From Hyphomicrobiales bacterium (GTDB taxonomy: Bacteria; Pseudomonadota; Alphaproteobacteria; Rhizobiales; Rhizobiaceae), in assembly GCA_900465675.1 (NCBI GenBank), contig UBJR01000018.1, forward strand, positions 41,084-105,083: a stretch of DNA of 64,000 nucleotides, written 5' to 3'. Shown here piece by piece: positions 1-8,432 of this stretch (its first letter is position 1; each line of letters starts with the position of its first letter). The position numbers and the translations under genes were made by a program. The notes beneath the pieces are model-generated. The model worked only from the letters and a program-made list of their open reading frames with translations. It was not told where the DNA came from and ran no database searches.

Positions 1-534
1 TATCCGCTCGATAAGGTCCATCGCCTTTGCGGCTAAAACCGCATATCCTTCCTGGCGACGTTCAAAGAAGCTGTCGAAACCGGGGCTCGAGAGATCGAGA
101 CTGTCCAGCGCATTCCCAAGGTTGGCGACGCGGTTGGAAAGCCACAGGGTCTCGTTGAAAAACTCGTCTCCGAGCAACATGATATCTTGAGCCGGCGGCA
201 GAACCAGAATGGGGTCTGGAGTGTGAAAGACGAATTCACCCTCGTTGACGGGGTTAAACTCTGGCTCGTCGTTGGCTGCGGCGTAAGCGGCGCCAACGAA
301 ATCGTCCAAAGCAAGGACGGTCAGCATCGCGGACCTGCGCGCGGCCGCCTTCTCGACGCGTCTACGACCGCCACTCGCCCATCGTAACGCGCTCGGCACG
401 ATCGAACCGGCCGCAAAACCGCCCGCTCCGATGATTGCTCCGATCACCATGATGCCCTGCGTTGTCTCGAAAAACTGCGTCAACACCCACCTCGTAAAGT
501 TCGAGAAGTGACTTGCATCGGTCGCACGCAGCAC
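1..534 (-). CDS. partial hypothetical protein with one N-terminal membrane segment
   Basis: An open minus-strand frame runs off the left edge of the window, so the C-terminus is missing. The translation reads as a natural protein. A hydrophobic glycine/alanine-rich stretch (GIMVIGAIIGAGGFAAGSIV) lies near residues 27-46, followed by a basic stretch and then an acidic soluble part. The start is uncertain: GTG at 534, GTG at 486 and ATG at 450 are all in frame, and none has a strong ribosome site. I do not recognise the family. It is probably anchored in the inner membrane. Confidence 0.5.
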   Translation of the reverse strand, partial: MLRATDASHFSNFTRWVLTQFFETTQGIMVIGAIIGAGGFAAGSIVPSALRWASGGRRRVEKAAARRSAMLTVLALDDFVGAAYAAANDEPEFNPVNEGEFVFHTPDPILVLPPAQDIMLLGDEFFNETLWLSNRVANLGNALDSLDLSSPGFDSFFERRQEGYAVLAAKAMDLIERI

Positions 535-836
535 GGAATGACGACCGGCTTCTGCAGTGTGCCTCGCTTGGAAGCGATTGGAAATGCTTCTCTTAAAATG
601 CGACCCGACCGGGCAGCTTTCAAGGGCCGGCCGCCATCATATCAGACAGAGTGAGCGGGCCTTGAGGCCCTTCATTCCACAATCGGCGCCGACCTGTCAC
701 GCGCGATTGCCGGCTGAGACGACAGAGAAGGCCGCTTTTCACGCACATCCGCCAATCGATTGGCTTTTCTCAGCTCTATTTGCAAGACCTGCTTCGTTTG
801 GCCGAACCGGTCAGGGCCTTAGATATCAAGCGAATT
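535..836. other. gap with no supported gene
   Basis: Short open frames exist on both strands, but none has a ribosome site or protein-like composition. I see no terminator or repeat that I can defend. Confidence 0.4.
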
Positions 837-1382
837 TCAGGTGTTGAACCGCGCAAGCCTTCCCCGAAGCTCTGCGTTTTCCGTAATCAGCCGCGCATGC
901 AGCATCTGCCGCAGGCGATAGTTCTCTGCTTCGAGTTCGGAAAGTTCGTCCGCACGCAGAACGGCAACCTGTTTTGCTCGTCGCTGCCGGACCGGCGATC
1001 GCGAAACACGTTCTGGCTTGCCGGGCTGTCTAGCGGCAGCAACGGTATGGACAACCTCATCCAGGCCGGCACTATCGGTTTGAGCGGTGCCATGCGCTAA
1101 AGCCTCACGCTGTGTCTCTCGTGCCTCTTCTTCAGCTGGTAAACTCAATGCTTGCTTTGCATTGCCTTCCGAAGACACGGACCTGTCGCGATGATCGGAT
1201 GGAACCGCTTGGGGCAAGGTCTTGGCTGAAATAGCAGGCGCCGGCTCCTCGCCCCTGTCCGCTTCAGTTTCGCGCGTCAGCGCCTCAAGGTCAGTGCCGC
1301 TCCAGATGGAGGCTTTTGCGCCACGGGTTCGGCGGCGCGATTGCCTTACTTCGACAACGAAGGCTCGCTGTTGTCTTCTCAT
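837..1382 (-). CDS. SyrB-like protein
   Basis: A 181-residue protein with a charged, low-complexity N-terminal two-thirds and a heptad-like C-terminus (LEAENYRLRQML and then ENAELRGRL). That tail follows the pattern seen in rhizobial SyrB proteins, where a basic alanine-rich region precedes a conserved LExENxxLRK...LRAENADLRKKLG ending. SyrB acts on symbiosis regulators such as SyrM in Sinorhizobium, but most paralogs have no known role. Two further SyrB-like frames follow on the same strand. The assignment rests on the tail only. Confidence 0.5.
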   Translation of the reverse strand: MRRQQRAFVVEVRQSRRRTRGAKASIWSGTDLEALTRETEADRGEEPAPAISAKTLPQAVPSDHRDRSVSSEGNAKQALSLPAEEEARETQREALAHGTAQTDSAGLDEVVHTVAAARQPGKPERVSRSPVRQRRAKQVAVLRADELSELEAENYRLRQMLHARLITENAELRGRLARFNT

Positions 1383-1411
1383 GTCATTCCTATGTTACGT
1401 ATTCGGGTCCA

Positions 1412-1990
1412 TCAGCCGCGTGTAAAACGCGCATGCATCGCCTTAAGCTGTTCGTTCTGCGCGCGCAACTTGCCAGCCAACTGGCGCCTCAATTGCCTGA
1501 TCTCGTCATCCAGCTCGGCAGCTTCGGAACCCAAAGCCGGCTCAGCTTTCAACGGTCCAACGCGAGGCCGTAACTTGGACCGCTTCGCTGGCGGGGAAAC
1601 CGGCGGCGTTTTCGATTTATTTGCAGGCGGCGCGCCCGTTTCGGCGGTATTGGCTTGCGGCTGTTGAGCCCCTCCGCCTGGCGCACGAGCATTTTGCTTT
1701 GGCTGCCTGACCGGGGGCGGGGGCGTTGTCTCGCCAGCGATTACTGCCAATGGCGTCTTGCCAGTCTCTGTCCCATCACCAACAGCTGGCGTATTCCCCG
1801 CAGAACGACCCTCGTCCATGCTGCTGTTGGTCGAGGGGGACTGAAGGTCGACCAGGGTCTGTGGCGACGCAGGAACCTGCACCGTCTTGTCGGCAGGATC
1901 CTCATGCAGGACGGGATCCTCTTCGCCGATCTCCCTGTTCGCATCGCGGCGCGAGATGAACTGGCCCAGAAGTTTCCATGGTGATTTCAT
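1412..1990 (-). CDS. SyrB-like protein with MKSPWK-type N-terminus
   Basis: ATG at 1990 is preferred over the one six codons upstream because a GGGG tract lies 8-9 bases before it. The protein (192 aa) starts MKSPWKLLGQFISRRD, has a long proline/alanine/threonine-rich disordered middle, and ends in a short coiled-coil tail (LDDEIRQLRRQLAGKLRAQN) of the SyrB kind. It lies between two other SyrB-like frames of the same orientation with gaps of 30 and about 100 bases. Function is unknown; the fold is probably a disordered tether with a short helical oligomerisation tail. Confidence 0.55.
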   Translation of the reverse strand: MKSPWKLLGQFISRRDANREIGEEDPVLHEDPADKTVQVPASPQTLVDLQSPSTNSSMDEGRSAGNTPAVGDGTETGKTPLAVIAGETTPPPPVRQPKQNARAPGGGAQQPQANTAETGAPPANKSKTPPVSPPAKRSKLRPRVGPLKAEPALGSEAAELDDEIRQLRRQLAGKLRAQNEQLKAMHARFTRG

Positions 1991-2097
1991 GTAATATACC
2001 CCGAACACATTGCAGCCGGGGCCGCGGCGCGAACCCGGTTGCCAGACCTTAGGGATCTAGGATCGACGGCAGCCTGAGCAACCGCCGTCGCTGGTAA

Positions 2098-2208
2098 TTA
2101 CTTAACGCCGAGCTTCTTGCGAAGGTCGACATTTTCGGCGCGGAGCTTGTCACCGAGCTGCTTGCGCAGGCGCTTGTTCTCGTCTTCGAGCTTCAGGAGT
2201 TCGGTCAT
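2098..2208 (-). pseudogene. SyrB-type C-terminal fragment
   Basis: The last 36 codons give the best SyrB signature of the three tandem copies: LLKLEDENKRLRKQLG followed by KLRAENVDLRKKLG and a stop. The frame stays open upstream to about 2428 but has no in-frame ATG or GTG before 2208, and the upstream residues do not look like a SyrB N-terminus. Either the 5' half has been lost by frameshift or only a short peptide is made. I treat it as a remnant. Confidence 0.55.
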
Positions 2209-2722
2209 CTCATCGGCGGCGGAAGAAATCGCGACCGTCGCAGCAGTCTGGGCCGCAGCGCGCTTGCTGCCCAGCCTGTGGTACGTCGTAGAGGCAAAGC
2301 CAAGGTGGAGGGTCCAAAGGTTGACGGGCGCATTTTCACCTGACCGTGCGCAACCGGTCGATCGATGCGTCCGCTGTGAAAGAGACCGGAAGGAACGAGG
2401 TCGCCTCCGGACAAGATTCGCTTGCTAGTCATTCTGCCGTCCAAGCGGCTCGATTGACTCTGCGCGTTGGACAGCAACTTGGAACGCGCAGCTGAGTCGA
2501 TCCAAGCGCGGCATTCTCCGCTCCACAAGCATTCCGCAATAGGTTTAAATTCGGGTGAAAGCCGTGCCGTTTTGAGACACCTCTCTTGTACGAGCGTAAG
2601 GATGCAATACGCCATGTCATCTTGGTGTGAATGCGGGCCGGTATGGTTTCGCGCGATAATCCGGCCTTTTACCCCAATATGAGGCAATAGATCGGGAGCA
2701 AACTATTGTATCGAAACGGGTC

Positions 2723-2955
2723 ATGCGCGCCGGGCTCTACCAAGTCGTCCATTCGATCTTCGCCGTTACCGTCACGGCGGTATTTCTGGCATCGATATCG
2801 CGCCATTCGTCTCGGCAGGGTTCGTGGTGGTAGCTGTCGTATACGGGGGATGGTCGATCTGGCATCTGGTGCCACTTTGCCATCTTTCCCTAATTGCAGG
2901 AGCGATCTACTTGGTCGGACCCGCATTCCGCAAGCCGCGCTTCTCCCTGACGTGA
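2723..2955 (+). pseudogene. small membrane protein, frameshifted
   Basis: Reading from ATG 2723 gives a hydrophobic N-terminus (MRAGLYQVVHSIFAVTVTAV). The frame then closes, while a second frame continues with two more hydrophobic stretches (VSAGFVVVAVVYGGWSIW and LSLIAGAIYLVGPAF) and ends in a basic tail at TGA 2953-2955. The joined length, 233 bases, is one base short of a whole number of codons. This fits a single-base deletion near 2790 in a roughly 78-residue integral membrane protein. Its size suggests the small exopolysaccharide-regulatory membrane proteins of rhizobia, but I cannot confirm that. Confidence 0.4.
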
Positions 2956-2957
2956 CA

Positions 2958-3548
2958 TCAGACACCTCGCCATACTGGCTGCGTCCTAGCGTTTACCTTG
3001 AAGCTTAATATCAACAGCGGGTTATCGTCCGGGTTGGCTACTAGGACCGAGGACGTCTTGCGCAAACGCCGCATGACGATGCTGGATTGCGTTTCACGCG
3101 TGCGGCTCGAACGGATTTCAAGATCGATCCCCGCATCGACAAGGTCACTATTGTGCTCAGTTCCGACCACCTCAACGGAAACATCCGGATAGCGCTTGAG
3201 AAAATTTTAAACCGTCCGGGTGACGACGAGCTCAACGAATGGCGTCGGACATCCCAGCCGGGCAAGCCCCTGCGGCCGCTCCTGCGCGCTGATGACTGCA
3301 TTTCTCGCGTCCTCGGCGGCCTGCAGGATCGCGACGCAGGGTTCATATAAAGCTCTTCCGATCTCCGTTACGTGAAAATTGCGCGTTGAGCGCTCTATCA
3401 GCCGCGCGCTCAACTCATCCTCAAGTTTCTGGATGCGAATACTGAGTTTCGACCTTGCAATGCCAAGGCTGCGGCTGGCTGCCGAATAACCGCCATGGGC
3501 GACGACAGCGGTGAAGTATCGACGGTCATTCAGTTCGTTGACCGACAT
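2958..3548 (-). pseudogene. LysR-family regulator, frameshifted and truncated
   Basis: The N-terminal 110 residues form a LysR winged helix-turn-helix (ELNDRRYFTAVVAHGGYSAA, then LGIARSKLSIRIQKLE and ERSTRNFHVTEIG). The frame closes near 3207. The effector domain resumes in another frame (VSVEVVGTEHNSDLVDAGID) and runs only to about residue 190 before ending. A complete member has about 300 residues, so the gene has both an internal frameshift and a missing C-terminal half. ATG 3548 gives the usual short N-terminus. It can no longer encode a full regulator. Confidence 0.7.
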
Positions 3549-3777
3549 TGCTGTCTGGATTTCGACGCACCGGTGCGGGTTCTCGTCCACGCCAGCGTTG
3601 CGCCTTCAAGATGTTCAGCTCATCAACGTCAAGCCCAAGTGCTTGGCATCGTTAAGCGAATACCTCTCAGCACGAACCGCGGACCAAAACAATGATCTTT
3701 GGTTGCTTCCGTTTTTGCGGCCGGTAGATTAACGCTAGCCGTAATTGCGGTACATCACCTTACGGAAGGCGTACAGT

Positions 3778-4107
3778 TTGAGCGACGAACACGAGAGATT
3801 GGCTGAAAAGAAAGCCGCCCTTCTTTCAGCTATGGCCAATCCCAACCGGCTAAAGATCTTGCTGGCGTTGTCGAGGGGCGAAACATCCGTGGGCAATCTT
3901 GAGCAGTATGTTGAGCTTTCGCAATCAGCGCTCTCCCAGCACCTCTCCAAGCTTCGGCACGACAAATTGGTCTCCACGAGACGGAGCGCCCAGACCATTT
4001 ACTACGCGACACGCGATCCTCGCGTTCTCAAGATGCTTTCGGTTCTGGAAGAGATTTTCGTCCAGAACCAACGGGGCGGCAGACACGCGCAATCGTCCGG
4101 CAAATGA
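3778..4107 (+). CDS. ArsR-family transcriptional regulator
   Basis: A 109-residue winged helix protein. Helix alpha1 with the family ALANPNRLKIL-type signature (LLSAMANPNRLKILLAL) is followed by a recognition region (ELSQSALSQHLSKLRHDKLV) and a wing (STRRSAQTIYYATRDP). TTG at 3778 is preferred because GGAAGG (3764-3769) sits 8 bases upstream; an earlier in-frame TTG at 3745 has no such site. No cysteine pair of the metal-sensing type is present, so the signal is unlikely to be arsenite. The broken LysR gene is divergent on the other side. Nothing intact follows for about 700 bases, so its target is not evident. Confidence 0.85.
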   Translation: MSDEHERLAEKKAALLSAMANPNRLKILLALSRGETSVGNLEQYVELSQSALSQHLSKLRHDKLVSTRRSAQTIYYATRDPRVLKMLSVLEEIFVQNQRGGRHAQSSGK

Positions 4108-4795
4108 CCAACACTTGCAATCTCGCAGATTGTATTTCGCGTTCGCAACACGTTCTCACATTTGTCACTCCCTATATTCTTTCTTGCTAATTTTCGTTGC
4201 GGCAGCCGATGACAGGGATGTCCGTGAGAGGCCTTGGCGAATTCGCTTGAGACTGATGCGGGGGGCTGCCATCCGGGGCAAGATGCTGTGCCAAGACCGT
4301 CGCGCTTGATATGAAACCATCCTCGGGTCAAAATCTCGCATGGCCGATTGAAACGTTGCTGGGAGCGTTCAGCACTGTCAACCAGAGATTGGCGAAGGCG
4401 AATTCTCTGGTTGTTCGGCAGATCCGCGAATGTTGAAAGACTATTCGATATGCAGGAAGCGGCGGCTCCGGGGATCTTCACCCCGCCCAACGCGAAAGCG
4501 GCGGCGAGCATCGGGCGGGGTGAGCAACGGCAACGCAACATGCCGTAACGAGGACCGTTCAACGAGCCTATCGTCACCGCATCCTGTTAAGTCGGGTTAA
4601 GCCTTCATCGAGGATCAAGGTAGCGGGATCAGGTCTGCAGATTAAAAGCATAGCGGCGGGAAACGAACTGTCCATCGATCGCATGCCGATGACCGCTTTG
4701 AAATTGCTAAACCGGGTATTGCTGACGCTATCGATCGGCATCGACCGCGACCCTCTTGGCAGTAGATCGAGCTGAACACCATCCACAGGCGCCAT
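4108..4795. other. gap with no supported gene
   Basis: Open frames on both strands in this stretch lack ribosome sites and protein-like composition. I see no recognisable remnant. Confidence 0.4.
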
Positions 4796-4921
4796 TTAGG
4801 GATCGGCTTTGCCGGAGCCGCCGTTCGGTCCCGCAACCGCATGTTCGAGCAGCTTCAGCAACCCTGCAATAATCAGGACGACAGCAAATGCAATTGGTAC
4901 TCCGACAGTCAGCATGAACAT
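4796..4921 (-). CDS. 41-residue single-pass membrane protein
   Basis: ATG 4921 follows a strong ribosome site (GGGGGAG, 5-base spacing). The product has one hydrophobic segment (LTVGVPIAFAVVLIIAGLL, residues about 4-22) and a short polar glycine-rich tail. This layout resembles bacterial membrane micropeptides. It stands alone, and I cannot name a partner. Confidence 0.55.
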   Translation of the reverse strand: MFMLTVGVPIAFAVVLIIAGLLKLLEHAVAGPNGGSGKADP

Positions 4922-5111
4922 CGACGCTCCCCCACCGCTTATCTTGTCAGTTTTGCCGTGCCTGACGAGAATACAACCGGGCCATACGACTTAAGCCGAA
5001 TGGGATGCCTGTAACCGCTTCTCGCTACGATCACGCCGTTATCCCCCTGATAGCCAAGATGTGCTGCACCGAATTTGCGCGATTGTGACGTCGTGGCATG
5101 CAGGAGGAAAC

Positions 5112-5349
5112 ATGACGATTTTGCGTTTGGCATTCTGTTTGATCGGTGCGTCTTTTGTGGTTGCCGCTGGCCTGATCCACTATGCGCTTTCTCACCCCGC
5201 TACCGTTGGCATAGCCGAGATCGATACGGTTTGTTGCACACATGTCCAGCAGCAACTGTTCATATGGTTCACCTTGCTTTGCACAGCAACGCCAGGAGCG
5301 GGCTGTCATTGTCTGGGCAAGCCACCTGTGGGAATGGCACGAGGTGTAG
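5112..5349 (+). pseudogene. small two-span membrane protein, frameshifted
   Basis: ATG 5112 has a clear AGGAGG ribosome site. The first frame gives a hydrophobic segment (LAFCLIGASFVVAAGLIHYA), a short loop with a Cys pair (DTVCCTH) and a second hydrophobic stretch (QQQLFIWFTLLCTA). A natural-looking ending (RAVIVWASHLWEWHEV, stop at 5347) lies in the next frame, so one base seems to have been gained near 5290. Without the shift the protein would have about 78 residues. Family unknown. Confidence 0.45.
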
Positions 5350-5559
5350 GGCCGGGTAATCCCACCGTAGAATTGCCGTGAGTTCGATAGCATGCTTACT
5401 TAATTTCTGGCAGCACCGCAGCCGCCGGTTTCGCCCCAGGGCAGGCCTAGGACCCGCCGCGAAACCCTCACGGTGGGTCTTTTGCATTGGAATGCACTCC
5501 CGCCGGGCCTACCTCGTAGCTAAGTGCACCGATCTATCCCCAACAACTGCCGTATTCAT

Positions 5560-5835
5560 TGGGCGACAGCGGAGGCCGCAGGGCGCTCCTTGTACGCGCC
5601 GCAGCGACATTACCTGCACATTCGCCATGGGCACCAGCTGGAGGCGCTCCATTTCGTAGCGGACTAGAACTTCGCCGCACCGCGTTCGCGCAAAGGAAGC
5701 GGACGCTCGCGTCAGCCCGGCCTGCACCGCAACGTCGTAATCGTGGCGATGGCAAACAAGCTCGCCCGCATTGCCTGGGCCGTATTGCGAAAGGAACGTC
5801 CATTCGATCGCGCGTGGGGCGCCATCACAGCGTAA
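5560..5835 (+). mobile_element. IS110-family transposase, 3' remnant
   Basis: The clear part is the last 30 codons, NVVIVAMANKLARIAWAVLR followed by a short tail and TAA at 5833. This is the conserved ALANKLARIAW-type end of IS110/IS1111 transposases, which lies in the serine-recombinase-like transposase_20 domain. The sequence upstream is out of frame and diverged. No intact transposase or insertion-sequence ends remain, so it is a relic. Confidence 0.65.
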
Positions 5836-6074
5836 GAAGATCGGCTGCGTTTATCTGCAGCCCATGATGTTTGCGAGAAGGACCATAGATGGCCTGACAG
5901 TTGACCGGCGTACGGAAAGCCCAGCAGTGCAAATGGCTTGAAGCCGTGTTGATTATTGAGGCTCCGGACGTGCGGATATCCATCTTGGCCACTGCATGAC
6001 CGTGAGACCGAATACGTTGAAGAAGACTGTTCAGGGTTCTAAAAAATCTACTTGCAAAAAGGGCGGGCCATGCG

Positions 6075-6146
6075 TTTGCGCTGAAAGCTGACCCGGGATT
6101 TGCACTGAGAAGTCTGCCGCAGTCCGGCGTCAGCTTTCAGCGCAAA
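6075..6146. repeat. perfect 18-bp inverted repeat, possible insertion-sequence end
   Basis: TTTGCGCTGAAAGCTGAC at 6075-6092 is exactly repeated in inverse orientation at 6129-6146, with a 36-base spacer. The spacer starts CCGGGATTTGCACTGAG. Such sequences resemble ends of IS21-type elements that carry multiple internal repeats, but I cannot identify an element. It lies just past the 3' end of hipA. Confidence 0.6.
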
Positions 6147-6177
6147 TCATCACCTCGTCTGATCATCGAGGTTTTAG

Positions 6178-7458
6178 CTATGCTGAAACAACTTCTCGCA
6201 CGAGGGAGAGTGTGGACAAGCGAGAAAGAAGTTTGCCCTTCATTTCAGAGGGTAAGGGCGCTTCGTCGATTATCGGTGGCCAAGAGTGAACCGCTTTTCG
6301 AACGGTATCGATGACTTGATCAATTATCACCTTTGGTGCGACCTTGAGCGCACCCGCCGCCCGCTCGAACCTGCGTAATCCGACTAGATTTGGATCTTTC
6401 GTCCCTCCAAATTCCAGGGCCATCTTCGCATCACCATAAAGGAATGTCGGCACTATATCATAGGCGGGCGTCAGAGTTATTTCTCCGCTCCGGGGATACA
6501 AGAATGACCAGTTTTTCAAGTGAGCGTCGCCGTTTCCAAGCAGCAAATTGACCACGATACGCCGTACGCTCTCTAGAAGCTCCCCCCTGCCGTCGTAGCA
6601 AAACCGCTGAACGATGTTCATGACGGTTGCCTCATTGGCCTTGGTGTATTTCTGATCCCCCATCGCGCCGACAATCTGGGCAAAGTCTTCGGACTGTATT
6701 CGTTGGCCCTCTGGTCCCCGGTCAAATCTCTCGAGGGAAAGGGAGCGCTGGCCTTTTAACAGATACTCGGCAGCGATTCCGTCTATCTTCTCCTGTGCAA
6801 TCAAATCCGCGTTCGCGACGCGCACGCCGACGGCTGCAGCAAGTCTAAGCGCGGTCCACTCCGCTTCTGGAAGAAATGCGTGCTGGGGAGATGGGGTCTT
6901 GAGTATGAGATGGCCGTCTCCGGTTTTCGCAGGGATTGTCAACGCAGCCCGCTTTGTCGCTGAGAATTTCAGCTGCACACCTGCAAGAGAGAATCTGATC
7001 TCTTCAGAAGGAGCAGGTTTGGTCGCCGGTTGCTTGTCTACTCGCGCCGCAAGCGCTGGACTGCCTGCCTCCAGGCGAGCAATCAGCGCGCCGGGCAAGT
7101 CCTCGCCTAGTTTTGCCAACACATCGAAATTGTCAAACGCTCCAGCACCGAATTCCTTCTCGACGAGCTCCCGGAGCGCACCTTCTGGCAGAAGGTTTTG
7201 AAAGAAGGAAGGTAACGAGCCACCAAACATTACCTTATCTCCCGTCGCCCTCAAGCGAGCGACGGTTTCTTCCTCATTTGCACCTCGCCATGAGACACTG
7301 ACAAGCGGACGCTCCTTGCCAAGAGCGATGTAACCATCGTCAACGAAGAATCTAACCGTCCCTGATGGCTCACGTATCAATGATCCAACTCGCAGCTCCT
7401 TCCCTGGCGCTACCGCGAACGTGATCCCTATCAACCCGGCCCGGTTAACGATCAGCAT
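6178..7458 (-). CDS. hipA: HipA-family serine/threonine kinase toxin
   Basis: A protein of 426 residues from ATG 7458 (an upstream in-frame start at 7503 lies inside hipB). The N-terminal subdomain-1 region (GTVRFFVDDGYIALG) and a middle part (FSLAGVQLKFSA, the phosphate-loop region) precede the kinase core. The catalytic loop is NGDAHLKNWSF and the metal-binding motif is PAYDIVPT; both key residues are intact. HipA kinases phosphorylate a tRNA synthetase (GltX in E. coli) and arrest growth until neutralised by HipB. The start overlaps the hipB stop by 14 bases, so the two are translationally coupled. It looks intact. Confidence 0.92.
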   Translation of the reverse strand: MLIVNRAGLIGITFAVAPGKELRVGSLIREPSGTVRFFVDDGYIALGKERPLVSVSWRGANEEETVARLRATGDKVMFGGSLPSFFQNLLPEGALRELVEKEFGAGAFDNFDVLAKLGEDLPGALIARLEAGSPALAARVDKQPATKPAPSEEIRFSLAGVQLKFSATKRAALTIPAKTGDGHLILKTPSPQHAFLPEAEWTALRLAAAVGVRVANADLIAQEKIDGIAAEYLLKGQRSLSLERFDRGPEGQRIQSEDFAQIVGAMGDQKYTKANEATVMNIVQRFCYDGRGELLESVRRIVVNLLLGNGDAHLKNWSFLYPRSGEITLTPAYDIVPTFLYGDAKMALEFGGTKDPNLVGLRRFERAAGALKVAPKVIIDQVIDTVRKAVHSWPPIIDEAPLPSEMKGKLLSRLSTLSLVREVVSA

Positions 7459-7786
7459 CGAGGCCTTCCTCGCCGGTTTCGCTGTCGTCGATGAATACTT
7501 CATCGAAAACAGTCGGCAGGTCGTAGGCCGGTGCTATCTGACGGTCACGAATGCCAATTATTGCTTGCACATCGGCAAGTCTGTCATTTGGCACGAACAT
7601 CAGCGTTAGCCCCAATGCTGCTCCGATCTCGTTGAGGAAGTCTACCGTGCTATTGGACTTACCATTTTCGAGCTCGCTGATACGAGCGGGGTTCTTTCCT
7701 GTTCTCTGTGCAAGATCGTGGATACGCAGCCCTCGCTTCCTGCGAAAACTCGATACCTGTCTTCCGATCTCAGTCTTGATACTCAT
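7445..7786 (-). CDS. hipB: HipB-type antitoxin and autoregulator
   Basis: A 113-residue protein with an XRE helix-turn-helix at residues about 5-60 (IGRQVSSFRRKRGLRIHDLA, then GKNPARISELENGKSNSTVD). An acidic C-terminal tail follows, longer than in E. coli HipB. ATG 7786 begins the helix-turn-helix at the expected distance, whereas the upstream in-frame ATG lies in the promoter. The antitoxin binds its own operator and the HipA dimer. The gene is first in the hipBA operon. Confidence 0.88.
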   Translation of the reverse strand: MSIKTEIGRQVSSFRRKRGLRIHDLAQRTGKNPARISELENGKSNSTVDFLNEIGAALGLTLMFVPNDRLADVQAIIGIRDRQIAPAYDLPTVFDEVFIDDSETGEEGLDADR

Positions 7787-7846
7787 TCGATAAGCCGAAA
7801 ATATCATATAATATTTCTTTTTATCGAACACTCGTGTTTCTGTCAA
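7786..7846 (-). promoter_or_regulatory. hipBA promoter with TTCGATAA/TTATCGAA operator
   Basis: Read on the minus strand, TTGACA (7846-7841) is separated by 17 bases from TAAAAA (7823-7818). The inverted repeat TTCGATAA (7786-7793) and TTATCGAA (7821-7828) brackets the region between the -10 box and the start codon, with one arm touching the -10 box and the other the ATG. This is the geometry expected for HipB autorepression. Confidence 0.65.
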
Positions 7847-8016
7847 TTTCTATATAGAGAATCTTACGTGATATTTTTCTATAAAACGAAAAAATCTTCG
7901 CCGCATCGACCTGCTGCATCTTCGCGCGCCCCGCCCTACCCCTGCGGAGCACCTCTCTGTCAGATCGCCATCTTTAATCGAGGGAGGTCGTCGGGCAACA
8001 CGTTCATCCCGGCCGC

Positions 8017-8349
8017 TTGAGCCGCTTCGACAAACGCCACCTGGATCACGAAGTTCGCATCGAGATCCGAGGCCGCCCATCAGTTCGCCTCCTCCGCGAG
8101 CGGCGCGGTCAGTTTCGGAGGCTCGCGGTGAACGACGTCTACTCGAAAGCGTCGCGAGTTCTCGACAGCGAAGAGCTGACGAAGGTCGAGCCAAACCACA
8201 AGAAGCGGACGGAGGTGAAGGCGATGATCGCGCTCGTCCAAGAGCAGCGATCACGCCTTGAGAAGTTGAGGCAGGAACAGGAGGACTACTCTGCCGCCCA
8301 AGACGAGTCGTGGGAGGCGGATCATTTTCCGGACGGCGTCTCGGCCTAG
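8017..8349 (+). CDS. hypothetical protein, charged and helical
   Basis: An open frame of 110 codons starting at TTG, without a good ribosome site. It has a basic N-terminal half (RIEIRGRPSVRLLRERRGQF) and a glutamine/glutamate-rich, probably coiled-coil C-terminal half (QEQRSRLEKLRQEQEDYSAA). The opposite strand is also open but gives a very arginine/serine-rich translation typical of an antisense frame. The 5' end may be truncated. Function unknown. Confidence 0.4.
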   Translation: MSRFDKRHLDHEVRIEIRGRPSVRLLRERRGQFRRLAVNDVYSKASRVLDSEELTKVEPNHKKRTEVKAMIALVQEQRSRLEKLRQEQEDYSAAQDESWEADHFPDGVSA

Positions 8350-8432
8350 AGGCTAGGCCCCGAAGACGGCTCGATCCTAGACAGGTCAACCTGGCTTTGC
8401 ATTGTTGATACCGCGCCGTGGCAGCTCATTTA

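Noticed and set aside
837..1382. Plus-strand frames over the SyrB-like genes
   Set aside because: They lack ribosome sites and have no coiled-coil or other fold pattern; the minus-strand tails are recognisable.
7850..8389. A 179-codon minus-strand open frame
   Set aside because: Its composition is Arg/Ser/Pro-rich without any fold pattern and it lies antisense to a more protein-like plus-strand frame.
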